Below, piece by piece: positions 31,189-39,696 of a DNA stretch of 41,112 bases. The position numbers and the translations under genes were made by a program. The stretch is from contig JBCDCH010000032.1 of the NCBI GenBank assembly GCA_039182125.1, positions 1 through 41,112 on the forward strand, given 5' to 3'. The notes under the pieces are model-generated. The model did no database searches. It was not told the DNA's origin and worked only from the letters and a program-made list of their open reading frames with translations. This DNA is from Planctomycetota bacterium (GTDB lineage: Bacteria; Planctomycetota; Phycisphaerae; Tepidisphaerales; Tepidisphaeraceae). How positions within the stretch are numbered: position 1 is the first letter of the stretch; every line of letters starts with the position of its first letter.

Positions 31189-33396
31189 TTATCCCTGTGC
31201 CTGTGCGGTGCTTTGCGACTGGATGACCTGCAGCAGCTTGCGCCAGCCCTGCACGATGAGCGGCTCTTTGTCGACACGGGCGCGGACATAGGTCCGTTGG
31301 CCGGTGACGATGTTCTCGCCGGGGTTGCGGAGGGTCATGCGCATGACGTAGAGGTCTTCGCTGGTGCCGCGGCCGGTCTGGTCGGTCGGGTCGTTGGCGA
31401 ATGCGCCGCCGCCGGCGACGGTGAGGATGGAACTCTCGACGGAGTTGACCGGAGCCTGATCGACCTGCCAATCGACGGCGGCGAGCGTGACACCGGTATC
31501 CGCGGCGGGCCGGACCTGAACCCATCCGTTGGCGACGGCTTCGGGCGTCGGCTGGACGGTCATCCGGTCGCGCGACTGCTGATCGATGTACGCGATCACC
31601 TCAAGCTCATCGCGTTGGTCGATGCGGCCCAGTTCCTGGCCGAGTTGCATGTATGCGCCGATGTAGTTGCTCGGATCTTGAGCAATGAATCGGCCGGCGA
31701 TCGGTGCGGTGATGGACAGTTCCTCGAAGTCGGCACGGGCTTTCTTGAGGGATTCTTCGCGGTACTCGGCTTGGCGTTCGAGGGCCTGGAAGTTGGCCAT
31801 GTTCTCCATCATCGCGGCGCGGGATTCGATCTTGGCGGCTTGGTACTCGGCCTCGGCTTGGCGTAGGGCCAACTCAAGGTCGGGGTTGGACAGGCGGGCG
31901 ATGATCTGGCCGGCTTCGACGTTCTCGCCGTTGCGGACGAACACTTCCTCGACCCGTCCGGGCGCTTCGACACGCACGGTCTCCCGCAGCGCCGGTTCGA
32001 TGACGCCTTCGCTCCAGACATAACTCGGGAACTGGATCAACCCCACGAGCAGAACGATCGCGCCGAACGCCGAGAGCGTCCAAACCCATGCTTTGGCCCG
32101 CTTGCGGTGCAGCTCGGGATCGGTGAGCAGGTACTTGATCAGCTTGAAGATCGGCACGATGAAGAACGTCGTGATCGCGCCCAGGCCCATGATCAGGCCG
32201 ACGACCTTGACCTCTTCGGGCAGCTGATAGAGCACCATCAGCATGATCGCGAAGCCGATGAAGATGCGGTAGACGCTCGATGTGATGTTGAACAACACGA
32301 GCTGCCAGCGCTGGCTCTTGGGCGGCAGCGGCTTGGTCTCCTTCACGCGGTAGATGTACCGCCGCACCAAGCCGAGCGTGTACTCGCGGGACTTGTGCTG
32401 AAGGTTGGGGATCTCGAGCCAATCCGACAGGATGTAGTAACCGTCGTAACGCAGCAACGGGTTGGCGTTAAAGAGGATCGTGCTCACGCCGGCCACGAGC
32501 ATCACGTTGTACGCGAGTTGGCTGGTGAGCGAGGTCTCGTCGGTGAAGAAGAAGATGATCGCAGCGATGGCGGCGCAGAAGATCTCGGCGATCATCCCGG
32601 CCGCGCCGACGAAGATGCGCTTCCACTTGTTCGGGAAACCCCAAGCCGTCGACGCATCGACATACGGACAGGGGAAGAGCACCAGGAACATGATGCCGAC
32701 CTCGTGGCACTCGCCACCGAAGCGCCGACAGCTGAACGCGTGGCCCATCTCGTGGATGAACTTCACCCCGACGAACGTCAGGCCCAGCAACATCCACTTG
32801 ACCGGATCGCCGCCTTGGAAAAGCGCGGACGTCTGATTGCCCAGCTCTTCCCACTTGGGCAAGAGCAACGCGATGGCAACGGCCACGACGACCAGCCAAA
32901 CGATCATGCCGCCCCACGACATGATCGGCCCGACCGCCGGGAGCCAACGCCTCAGGAAGTTGTCGGGGTCCCACAGCGGAATGCGCGGGAACAACAGGTT
33001 CATCAATCGGCCCTGCAGCTTCTTGGTCTTCTGCTGCTTGTGGCGACGCAGCAGAACCTGAGCGTCGGGGCTGATGTTGGTTTCGACGAGGTTGGCAGCG
33101 TAGAGCTGCGTGAGAATCTGGATGACCTCCGGCTGCGTCGGGGCCATGTCGTCCATCTGGCCACCCACGATCTCCCACGCCTGGCCGACGGTCACGGAGC
33201 CGTCGAGCAGGCCGACGAATCGGTACGCGGCATCGGAGAGCCGGTGGAACTGGTTGCTCGCCGGGTCGCGGACGACGTACCAACGCTCCCCGCGGTAGTA
33301 CTGACGTGAGATCTGTGCGGTGGGCCGGAGGCGCAGCGACAGATCCTTGACGCGGTACCAGCTCTCGGAAAACGTCGGTCGGAGTTGGAGAGTCAT
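31189..33396 (-). CDS. PqqD-like / M50 metallopeptidase / HlyD fusion membrane protein
   Basis: This 735-residue protein combines three parts. Residues about 30-110 resemble a PqqD/RRE-type peptide-binding domain (GERWYVVRDPASNQFHRLSDAAYRF). Residues about 150-450 form a polytopic M50 site-2-type peptidase with HEMGH (215-219) and a second motif NPLLRYDGYY (312-321), the LLRYDGYY type seen in peptide-secretion proteins such as YydH. Residues about 480-735 are an HlyD adaptor: lipoyl-like half-motif (VEAPGRVEEVFVRNGENVEAGQ), a coiled-coil helical hairpin and beta-barrel. This layout suggests it receives a substrate, cleaves it in or at the membrane and passes it to an outer partner. ATG 33396 lacks a strong Shine-Dalgarno. 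It lies between the GAF-HlyD and SecA-like genes. Confidence 0.88.
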   Translation of the reverse strand: MTLQLRPTFSESWYRVKDLSLRLRPTAQISRQYYRGERWYVVRDPASNQFHRLSDAAYRFVGLLDGSVTVGQAWEIVGGQMDDMAPTQPEVIQILTQLYAANLVETNISPDAQVLLRRHKQQKTKKLQGRLMNLLFPRIPLWDPDNFLRRWLPAVGPIMSWGGMIVWLVVVAVAIALLLPKWEELGNQTSALFQGGDPVKWMLLGLTFVGVKFIHEMGHAFSCRRFGGECHEVGIMFLVLFPCPYVDASTAWGFPNKWKRIFVGAAGMIAEIFCAAIAAIIFFFTDETSLTSQLAYNVMLVAGVSTILFNANPLLRYDGYYILSDWLEIPNLQHKSREYTLGLVRRYIYRVKETKPLPPKSQRWQLVLFNITSSVYRIFIGFAIMLMVLYQLPEEVKVVGLIMGLGAITTFFIVPIFKLIKYLLTDPELHRKRAKAWVWTLSAFGAIVLLVGLIQFPSYVWSEGVIEPALRETVRVEAPGRVEEVFVRNGENVEAGQIIARLSNPDLELALRQAEAEYQAAKIESRAAMMENMANFQALERQAEYREESLKKARADFEELSITAPIAGRFIAQDPSNYIGAYMQLGQELGRIDQRDELEVIAYIDQQSRDRMTVQPTPEAVANGWVQVRPAADTGVTLAAVDWQVDQAPVNSVESSILTVAGGGAFANDPTDQTGRGTSEDLYVMRMTLRNPGENIVTGQRTYVRARVDKEPLIVQGWRKLLQVIQSQSTAQAQG

Positions 33397-33407
33397 AGGT
33401 GAAAATC

Positions 33408-33488
33408 GGAAGGCGGAGTGCGGAAAGCGGAAGGAAGAAAATGCGGGTACCGGTTCACTGGACTTCCGACTTCCTCACTCCGCTTTCC
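33408..33488. repeat. Imperfect 27-bp inverted repeat in the secretion operon
   Basis: Bases 33408-33434 and 33462-33488 are reverse complements at about 22 of 27 positions, with a 27-nt loop. The arms are built from GCGGAGTG and GGAAAGCGG-like tracts. It fills the 100-nt gap between the GAF-HlyD and M50-HlyD genes and could form a long mRNA hairpin. Its purine-rich arms resemble dispersed repeats seen in other planctomycete genomes (recollection, not checked). Confidence 0.65.
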
Positions 33489-33497
33489 ACCTTGCTT

Positions 33498-35426
33498 TTA
33501 GATCCACAGCTTGATGCGGATGAAGTCGATCAGACGGTGGGTCAGCACCCAGGCGTAGGTGGCATCGCCGGCATCGACCTTGGCTTGACCTTGTTGGCCG
33601 GTGTACCAGTTGGTGCCCGGGTCGTCGACGATCTTGGCTTCGACGCGGTAGCGGCTGGCACCCTCCATCGCGGCGGGTTGTTCGATGATGTCTTTGACCT
33701 CGAACGTGAACTTCTTACCTGGCTCGCCTCGGGTGGCGAGTTGGCCGGTCATGCCGATCTCGACATCCTGGATGTCGCGTTCGTCGACTTCGAGGACGGC
33801 ATGAAGATTGGACTTCTCGCCCTGGGCGATGACGAACATCTGCTGATAGGCCTGCACGACATCGCCGCGCCGGTCACGGTAATCGCCGGTCAACACGACA
33901 CCGGCTTGCGGGGCGCGGAGCGTGGCGTTTTCGATCTTGCGCTTGAGCAAACGGGCTTCGGCTTCCGACGCGTCGGCGCGTTGGATGTAAGCCCGTGACT
34001 GGGCTATCCGACCCTCGGCCTCAGCTTCGGCGGCTTGGGCACGGAGCGAAGCGGCCTGCTTTTCGGCGGCGAACTGTTGGTCACGCAACTGCCGCGTGTC
34101 GAACGTCAACAACGGATCGCCCTCGGCCACTTCGGCACCGGGCAGCACGTGGACCGTCTCGATCTTGCCCTCAATGGGCGTGGAGACAATGGACTTGGTG
34201 ATCGGTTCGAGCGTGAACGGCGCGGTGACGTTGTGGTCGGCGAGGCCGGGGATGAACAGGAAGACGATCAGCGCCAATCCGCAGATGGCGATGAGCTTGC
34301 CGAGCATGTACTGCGGCCCGATGATTTTGCCGGTCAGGTCGCGGCCGCTGAGAATCGACTTGGTGATGAGCCAGCGGTCGTTGTCGTAACGATCCTTGAG
34401 CTGCGGTGCGAGTAGTTCGGCAGCCACGGCAAGGGTCGTGGTTTCCTGCGTGGTGGACGGGCGCTCCTTGGGGAACTCGAGCGTGACGACGCCGCGGATT
34501 TCCTGATCCTGACGCAACGGAAGAGAGACGACACGCGTGCCGCCTTCCATTTGCGAGAGCTTGGCGGCTTCGCGGGTGGTGTTTTCCGTCGAACGGCCAG
34601 CCGGGTCGAACTGGACAATCTCTTCCTGGTCGTAGCACTCCTCCATGGTGCGGACCAACTGAACCGAGAGTTCCTGCTTCTTGTCGAACTCCTCCGTGTG
34701 ACTGATCGCCTGGAGGACGATGTCGCGTCCTCTGAACAAGCCCTTGATCCAGCCGATGGACACACGGGTCGCCCCGGTCCGGCCGGCCAGTTCGTTACAC
34801 AGCGCCGCACCGCCCTGCTGGAAGCCCTCGGCGTTGGCCAAGGAAGACGCAAGTTGCAACACGTCCTGGTGGCTCTTGGCCACCGACTTCGATTGCTCGT
34901 GGCTGCGACGAAGTGTGTAGAGATCAAAGTATCCGGCGACGAGTTGCATCGCCTGCAAGCGTTGAGCGGCGAGGTCTTCGTTGCGGCAACGACAGATCAC
35001 CGCACTGACCGCGACCACGGCAGACTCGTTACGGAGCAAGGTCACCAAGCAATACTGCTGCCCGTCGGGGTCGCTGTCCTCGCCGACCTGGATCGCCCCG
35101 TCTTTGCCCTGCTCGACGCAGGGTTGGATGATTTGCTTGAACGCGTTCTGTGCGGCGACCCGGACATCGCGGGCGGCGTTGTCATTACGGATGTGCTGGA
35201 CGAGCTTGAGCGCGGACCCCTCGGGCGACGGTTCGATGACGAACGCGACGGCCTCGGTGCCGGCGACGACGGCCGCCTGGGTGCGGGCGAGTTCGGCCAT
35301 GAAAGCCGGCAGGTTCGCGCCCGAACCGAGCAGCCGTTGTACGAGACGGTTGTGCGTGATCTCGTGCTGCTGCTTTTGTTCTTCTTCGAACGTTTTCTGA
35401 TCGGATGGCTGTGCGACGGTGCTCAA
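33498..35426 (-). CDS. GAF-TM-HlyD membrane-fusion protein
   Basis: This 642-residue protein has a long cytosolic N-terminal part. Residues about 190-345 are GAF-like (QLASSLANAEGFQQGGAALCNEL, VSLPLRQDQEIRGVVTLEF), preceded by another alpha/beta region at about 35-175. One TM helix (377-394, LIAICGLALIVFLFIPG) follows, then an HlyD-type periplasmic adaptor at about 405-642 with lipoyl halves (TPIEGKIETVHVLPGAEV and APQAGVVLTGDYRDR) around a coiled-coil hairpin. A sensory domain fused to an export adaptor is unusual and may gate export. The frame starts at TTG 35426, with AAAGGCAAG just upstream; the next Met is at residue 43. A promoter-like sequence lies at 35492-35519. Confidence 0.82.
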   Translation of the reverse strand: MSTVAQPSDQKTFEEEQKQQHEITHNRLVQRLLGSGANLPAFMAELARTQAAVVAGTEAVAFVIEPSPEGSALKLVQHIRNDNAARDVRVAAQNAFKQIIQPCVEQGKDGAIQVGEDSDPDGQQYCLVTLLRNESAVVAVSAVICRCRNEDLAAQRLQAMQLVAGYFDLYTLRRSHEQSKSVAKSHQDVLQLASSLANAEGFQQGGAALCNELAGRTGATRVSIGWIKGLFRGRDIVLQAISHTEEFDKKQELSVQLVRTMEECYDQEEIVQFDPAGRSTENTTREAAKLSQMEGGTRVVSLPLRQDQEIRGVVTLEFPKERPSTTQETTTLAVAAELLAPQLKDRYDNDRWLITKSILSGRDLTGKIIGPQYMLGKLIAICGLALIVFLFIPGLADHNVTAPFTLEPITKSIVSTPIEGKIETVHVLPGAEVAEGDPLLTFDTRQLRDQQFAAEKQAASLRAQAAEAEAEGRIAQSRAYIQRADASEAEARLLKRKIENATLRAPQAGVVLTGDYRDRRGDVVQAYQQMFVIAQGEKSNLHAVLEVDERDIQDVEIGMTGQLATRGEPGKKFTFEVKDIIEQPAAMEGASRYRVEAKIVDDPGTNWYTGQQGQAKVDAGDATYAWVLTHRLIDFIRIKLWI

Positions 35427-35491
35427 GGCTTGCCTTTGGCTTGGGTAGGGTCACGTCGCCGTCAAGCCGGTGAACCGACCGGCGACACCCG

Positions 35492-35519
35492 ATTGTATTG
35501 ATTACGACGTTGTAAGTAA
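35492..35519 (-). promoter_or_regulatory. Candidate internal promoter before the GAF-HlyD gene
   Basis: On the minus strand TTACTT (35519-35514), a 16-nt spacer and TACAAT (35497-35492) lie in an AT-rich stretch about 65 nt before the TTG start. It could drive the last five genes separately from the first HlyD gene. Confidence 0.4.
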
Positions 35520-35540
35520 GCCGAATGTTACGCAGATTCG

Positions 35541-36482
35541 TTAGAATCCGCCGAGGCTGCCGTCGGCCAGGGCGGCGACTTCCGGCGGCAGTTTCAACTC
35601 GATACGGCGGCCGGCTTCGAGGCCTTCGGGGTTTTCAAGCTCCAGTTTCACGAAATGCCGGCCGCTGGCGAAGTCGACTTTCGGGTCGATGAACGTCAGC
35701 TTCGCCGTGAGCCAATCACTACGCCCTCCGGCACCGTCAGCATATCGGACCTCCATCGCTTGCCCCAGTTCCAGCTTCGAGACCTGCGCCGGGGTCAAAT
35801 CGTTGACGCGAACTTTGAGCGGATTGTTCTGCACCACGATGACGGCCGGGGTCCGTTCATCGACCGCTTCGCCGAGTCCGATGGCGATGTCGCGGACGAT
35901 CCCGTCCACCGGACTGCTCACGAGCAACTGGTCGATGATCACCTTCGCCGCCTCGACTTCGGCCTCTGCGTTCTGGAGAGCGATCCTTTCGAGCTCGAGG
36001 TTGGTCTTGGCCTCTTCCACGGCGATCGTGTACTCGGCGATTTCGTCGGCGTTAAAGACCGGGCCGCGGCGTTGTTCCTCGGCCATCTTGTTCTGTTCGA
36101 GCCGCTTGTTCAGGTCGAGCTCCGCCTTGTCGAGCTGCAACTCCCGGAGCGCGATGCGGGTCGGAACTTCGCTTTCCATCGCCATCATGGCCTGCTTGTA
36201 CTGGACCTGCTGCGTCCGGTCGTCGAGGCGGATAAGCGGCTGGCCGGCCTTAACGATCTCGCCGGGCTTCACGAGCACTTCTGTCACACGGCCACGAGTC
36301 GGGAACGCCAGTTCCAAATCTTCGTTCGGCATGGTGGTGCCGATCACGACCGGGGCGGCCTCGTTCTCGGACGCGGCCTGAAATGCATTCGCAGCGGGGA
36401 TGGCGCGATCGGCGATCAGGACACCGCCGGTCAGGACGGCGGCGATCAGTGCGGAACGGGTCAGTTTGGTTTGAATCGGCAT
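35541..36482 (-). CDS. HlyD/RND-type periplasmic adaptor
   Basis: This 313-residue protein has an N-terminal signal/anchor (about 9-28, ALIAAVLTGGVLIAD) and an adaptor fold. Its first lipoyl half is FPTRGRVTEVLVKPGEIVKAGQ, followed by a long helical hairpin rich in Glu, Lys and Leu (about 95-190) and a second half SSPVDGIVRDIAIGLGEAV; a beta-barrel part completes it. It is the first gene of the minus-strand secretion cluster and, with the two HlyD-containing fusion proteins, makes three adaptors in one cluster. The ATG has GGAG about 11 bases upstream. A heavy-metal-efflux role is possible but no RND pump is present here. Confidence 0.88.
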   Translation of the reverse strand: MPIQTKLTRSALIAAVLTGGVLIADRAIPAANAFQAASENEAAPVVIGTTMPNEDLELAFPTRGRVTEVLVKPGEIVKAGQPLIRLDDRTQQVQYKQAMMAMESEVPTRIALRELQLDKAELDLNKRLEQNKMAEEQRRGPVFNADEIAEYTIAVEEAKTNLELERIALQNAEAEVEAAKVIIDQLLVSSPVDGIVRDIAIGLGEAVDERTPAVIVVQNNPLKVRVNDLTPAQVSKLELGQAMEVRYADGAGGRSDWLTAKLTFIDPKVDFASGRHFVKLELENPEGLEAGRRIELKLPPEVAALADGSLGGF

Positions 36483-36607
36483 GGTGTGTGTCTCCGTCCG
36501 GTCAACGCTATTACGGCGTTGCGGGCTGGTTGTTCGTCAAAGTGTCTCGACTTTCATCGGCGAGACGCCATCATGGGCTAATAAGTTTCACCGTCCGACG
36601 CTACCGG

Positions 36608-36988
36608 CTATCCGTAACCAAGTCGCGTCAGGTCATCCTCGCCGAGGCCAAAGTAATGACCGATTTCGTGCAAAAGCGTGATCGTCACCTGATCGACCAA
36701 GTCGTCTTCGTTCTTGGCGACATTCATGATGTCGTCTCGGTAGAGAAAAATCACGTCCGGAGCGCGCGTCGGTGGTTCGACGCCCCGCTCAGTCAGCGGA
36801 ATGCCGTCGTAAAGCCCGAGCAGCAGCTCGTCGGGTTCCATCTCCATCGACCGCAGCAGTTCCGGCGTCGGCCGGTCGCGAACCTCGACTCGAACATCGG
36901 CGAGGGCTTTGGCAAACTTCGGCGGCAAAAGCCGGATCGCTTGCTCGACCAGGGCGTTGAACTCGGACTCTGAAACCGTATGCGGCAC
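36608..36988 (-). CDS. Zincin-like metallopeptidase (PF06262-like)
   Basis: This protein ends with LLHEIGHYFGLGEDDL, the HExxHxxGxxED zinc signature of a family of small, poorly characterised bacterial metallopeptidases of about 120-140 residues. The N-terminal helix SESEFNALVEQAIRLLPPKF also matches the family. The start is uncertain. GTG 36988 gives 126 residues, the usual length, and lies five bases after TACGGT. ATG 37042 would give 144 residues but overlaps the divergent sppA start codon. No signal peptide was seen, so it is probably cytoplasmic. It lies upstream of the secretion cluster on the same strand, but a 125-nt gap separates them. Confidence 0.85.
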   Translation of the reverse strand: MPHTVSESEFNALVEQAIRLLPPKFAKALADVRVEVRDRPTPELLRSMEMEPDELLLGLYDGIPLTERGVEPPTRAPDVIFLYRDDIMNVAKNEDDLVDQVTITLLHEIGHYFGLGEDDLTRLGYG

Positions 36989-37040
36989 AACCAACCGTAT
37001 GCGGTTGCAAGGCCGGACGCCCTCGACGACAATCGGCCAC

Positions 37041-38012
37041 ATGCCGAAATGGATGTCGCCCAGCCTGTTGATCGTGGGCTTGTTCCTGTTGGCCGGTTGT
37101 TCACTGCCGAGCTTCCTGGTCACGCCGATCACCAACCCGACGGGGTTACAAGAGTCGGTCGTCGACAAGGGCGGCCGGGACAAGATCGTGGTCGTCCCGG
37201 TCGAAGGGTTGCTCGTCAATGCCCGGGCCGGGGGCGGACCGATCGGCGGCCCCGGGGAGAACAAGGTCTCGCTCATCGCCGAGCAACTCGACCGGGCGGC
37301 CAAGGACAAACACGTCAAGGCCGTCGTCCTGCGTGTCAACAGTCCCGGCGGCACCGTCGCGGGGTCCGACGCGCTGTATCACCTCGTCGCCGACTTTCGC
37401 ACCCGAACCGGCAAGCCCGTCGTCGCCGCGGTGCAGGAACTGGGCGCGTCCGGTGGGTACTACGTCGCCCTTGCCGCCGATGAGATTTACGCCCAACCGA
37501 CGAGCCTGGTCGGCTCGGTCGGCGTGATCATCCAGACCTTCGACGCCACCGGCACCATGTCGCTGCTGGGCCTTCAACCACGGGCTTACACCTCCGGCGA
37601 TCTCAAGTCGATGGGCTCGCCGCTGGAGGAGCGCACCGCTGATCAGGATGCGGTGTTCGAAGGTTTAGTCGACGAGATGTTCGACGAGTTTGCGACGAAG
37701 GTTCGGCAGCGGACACTGTCAACCGATGCGTGGGACACGATTTCCAGCGGGCGCATCTTCACCGGCAAGACCGCAGTCGATCTGGGCATGATCGATGGGA
37801 TCGGTCAGCTCCAGGTTGCCATTGATCGGGCCTCGCAACTGGCCGGCGTGACGAAGCCGACGGTGGTGATTTACAAGCGACCGTTCGGATACGAGGGCAG
37901 CGTTTACGCCGCGGCCGAACCGATCCGACCGATGAGCAACGGATCCCCGATCACCTTGCCGGAGACCTTGCAACCGCTGCCCGGTGGTGCGTACTACCTG
38001 TGGCGACCATGA
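37041..38012 (+). CDS. sppA: SppA-like signal peptide peptidase (S49), lipoprotein
   Basis: This 323-residue protein has a lipoprotein signal peptide: Lys near the N-terminus, hydrophobic SLLIVGLFLLAGC with lipobox LLAGC, so Cys at about residue 23 is lipidated. The S49 fold follows: RVNSPGGTVAGSD, catalytic Ser in ELGASGGYYVALAAD, YAQPTSLVGSVGV, and the catalytic Lys in SGDLKSMGSP. It would cleave leftover signal peptides or other membrane peptides. The short SppA type (one domain) is expected at this size. An alternative ATG at 37053 keeps the lipobox. GACAAT ends seven bases before ATG 37041. Confidence 0.93.
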   Translation: MPKWMSPSLLIVGLFLLAGCSLPSFLVTPITNPTGLQESVVDKGGRDKIVVVPVEGLLVNARAGGGPIGGPGENKVSLIAEQLDRAAKDKHVKAVVLRVNSPGGTVAGSDALYHLVADFRTRTGKPVVAAVQELGASGGYYVALAADEIYAQPTSLVGSVGVIIQTFDATGTMSLLGLQPRAYTSGDLKSMGSPLEERTADQDAVFEGLVDEMFDEFATKVRQRTLSTDAWDTISSGRIFTGKTAVDLGMIDGIGQLQVAIDRASQLAGVTKPTVVIYKRPFGYEGSVYAAAEPIRPMSNGSPITLPETLQPLPGGAYYLWRP

Positions 38013-38034
38013 TGTTCCGACAGCCCACCGTCGC

Positions 38035-38985
38035 ATGATCGAGCTGACCTGCACCAACTGCAACGATCGAATGGAGATCGACGACGCCTTCGCCGGTGGC
38101 GTGGTTCGGTGCCGGCATTGTGGTGCGATTCAGACCGTTCCTAGCAAGCACAAGTTGGGTAAACCCAAAAACCCGACGCCGCAGCCGGTCCGGACGCCTT
38201 CGACGCTTCACCAACCGACGTTCGGCTCGGGAACGGGACTCGACGAGTTGGGCGATCTCGTGAGCAGTGGCAGCATGGGCACCGGCTTACGACAGCGCAC
38301 CCGCAAACGAGCCAAGCAGGCCAGGCCAACCGATCCGGCGAAACGATCGACACGTTGGCTGGCGATCGCCGTGGCTGTCGGATTGGTGACGGCGGGGCTG
38401 ATCGTCGGCGGCGCCATCGTCGCGACCTCCGGCGAGGCGGCGGCCGACCGTGACCCGATGGTGCTCGAGTTGTTGCTGCCCGAGGATGGCCCCGTGGTGT
38501 ACGTGCTGGATGTCGGGCCGAGCTTCGCCGAGCATCGCGAGGAGTACGCTCGACTCATCCGCAAGAGCGTTCAAAGCCTCGACGAGCAGCGGCCGGTGCA
38601 AATGGTGCTCGCCGGCGAGACGCCGGAGCTGGTGTATCCGGTCGCCCCCACGCAATGGACGCGGTCCACGGCGACGGACTTGTACGACACCGTCATCGAC
38701 CTCGACGCTGGCCCGGCATCGGACCTGCCCGCGGCACTGGCCATCGCGGAAACGGCGGCCGGCGGTTTGGTGCCGACGGGAACCGTCGTGCTCATCAGCG
38801 CCAAGGCTTGGCAGGTACCCGGCGATGCGTTCGGAGAGCGTCCACACACGGTCTCGGTACCGGTCTTCACCGTCGCGGTCGGCAGCGATCACTTCGACGG
38901 AACGTTCGAGAACCTGGCCAAATCCACTGGCGGGCGATCGATCACGATCTCCCCCGCGGAGTTGCAGCGACTCGTTCGCCCCTGA
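38035..38985 (+). CDS. Zinc-ribbon / single-TM protein with a VWA-like extracytoplasmic domain
   Basis: This 316-residue protein begins with a zinc ribbon (CTNCNDRMEIDDAFAGGVVRC with CRHC), as in many planctomycete membrane proteins. A Pro/Thr/Arg-rich linker and one TM helix (about 104-127) follow, then a domain of about 180 residues with VYVLDVGPSFAEHREEY and later strands GTVVLISAKAW and VFTVAVGSDHFDGTFENLA. These are reminiscent of a von Willebrand A fold, but the usual MIDAS DxSxS reads DVGPS, so metal binding is doubtful. It starts 22 nt after the sppA stop and may be co-transcribed. Function is unknown. Confidence 0.8.
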   Translation: MIELTCTNCNDRMEIDDAFAGGVVRCRHCGAIQTVPSKHKLGKPKNPTPQPVRTPSTLHQPTFGSGTGLDELGDLVSSGSMGTGLRQRTRKRAKQARPTDPAKRSTRWLAIAVAVGLVTAGLIVGGAIVATSGEAAADRDPMVLELLLPEDGPVVYVLDVGPSFAEHREEYARLIRKSVQSLDEQRPVQMVLAGETPELVYPVAPTQWTRSTATDLYDTVIDLDAGPASDLPAALAIAETAAGGLVPTGTVVLISAKAWQVPGDAFGERPHTVSVPVFTVAVGSDHFDGTFENLAKSTGGRSITISPAELQRLVRP

Positions 38986-39130
38986 GCCGACGTCCGATCA
39001 CCTGCCGCGCTGGCGAAAATCTGGCGTGCGCTTGGCACAGATTCCGATTCCACTACAACAGGGCAACATCCGGTTATCGGACGGATCGCCACGGACGTCG
39101 ACCTCGTACACACCTGCCGCAGGATTCTCG

Positions 39131-39358
39131 ATGCAGCCAACCCGACAGATCACGGTGTTTTTTTCGTTTCTGGCCGTTTTGACCCTGACGGGCGGGCTGT
39201 TACTCGCCTTGGAGCCGGAGCCGCTTACGCCCGTCGATCAGGCCCCCGTCCTCGTGGTCGCCACCGACACCACGACCCCGTCATCGCTCGGCAACACACT
39301 CGACGACACCCCTTCCTTGACCGGCGGCAGTCCGACCGTGATCACGACGCGCCGGTAA
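39131..39358 (+). CDS. Small single-pass membrane or secreted protein
   Basis: This 75-residue frame has a strong hydrophobic segment near its N-terminus (TVFFSFLAVLTLTGGLLLAL, about 8-27) after a short basic start, then a Pro/Thr/Asp-rich tail ending in RR. AGGA lies eight bases before the ATG. The larger frame running from 38450 overlaps the zinc-ribbon gene and is a shadow. The protein resembles no family known to me. Compositional fit and the ribosome-binding site argue that it is real. Confidence 0.6.
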   Translation: MQPTRQITVFFSFLAVLTLTGGLLLALEPEPLTPVDQAPVLVVATDTTTPSSLGNTLDDTPSLTGGSPTVITTRR

Positions 39359-39696
39359 CGCACGGGTCGATGAACCATCGACGATTGGACACGGATCGGA
39401 TTGGTCCGTAACTTCGCTGGAATGCGGTGTGTATGCGGCCAAAACCCTGACGCGGGTGCCAAGACAGCACGTATAATGCGATTCGTGCGTTGTCTTTCCC
39501 CCCTCCCGATTGAGGCCGTCGCCGGCCATTTGCTCGCTCATCCGAGCCCGGCTGCTTATCACACCCCGGCGGACGACCGATGAAGATGCCTGTAGCGGGC
39601 CAATGCCACATCTCGCCCCGTCCGGCCCGTGTTGATGCCGTCCGCCCGCGGATGTTCGTACCTGTCTCAACCCCGTCCCTGTCGAAGTAACGCCCG
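39359..39696 (+). other. Intergenic region upstream of the kinase gene
   Basis: No convincing coding sequence was seen in these 338 bp. The main feature is a promoter-like TATAAT at 39472-39477 with CTGACG at 39447-39452, about 220 nt before the kinase start, giving a long 5' leader. Confidence 0.5.
39447..39477 (+). promoter_or_regulatory. Candidate promoter for the kinase gene
   Basis: CTGACG (39447-39452), a 19-nt spacer and a perfect TATAAT (39472-39477). The long spacer lowers confidence in the -35. Confidence 0.5.

Noticed and set aside
38450-39130. Upstream part of the frame ending with the small membrane protein
   Set aside because: It overlaps the zinc-ribbon/TM gene and has shadow composition. 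Only the part from ATG 39131 looks genuine.
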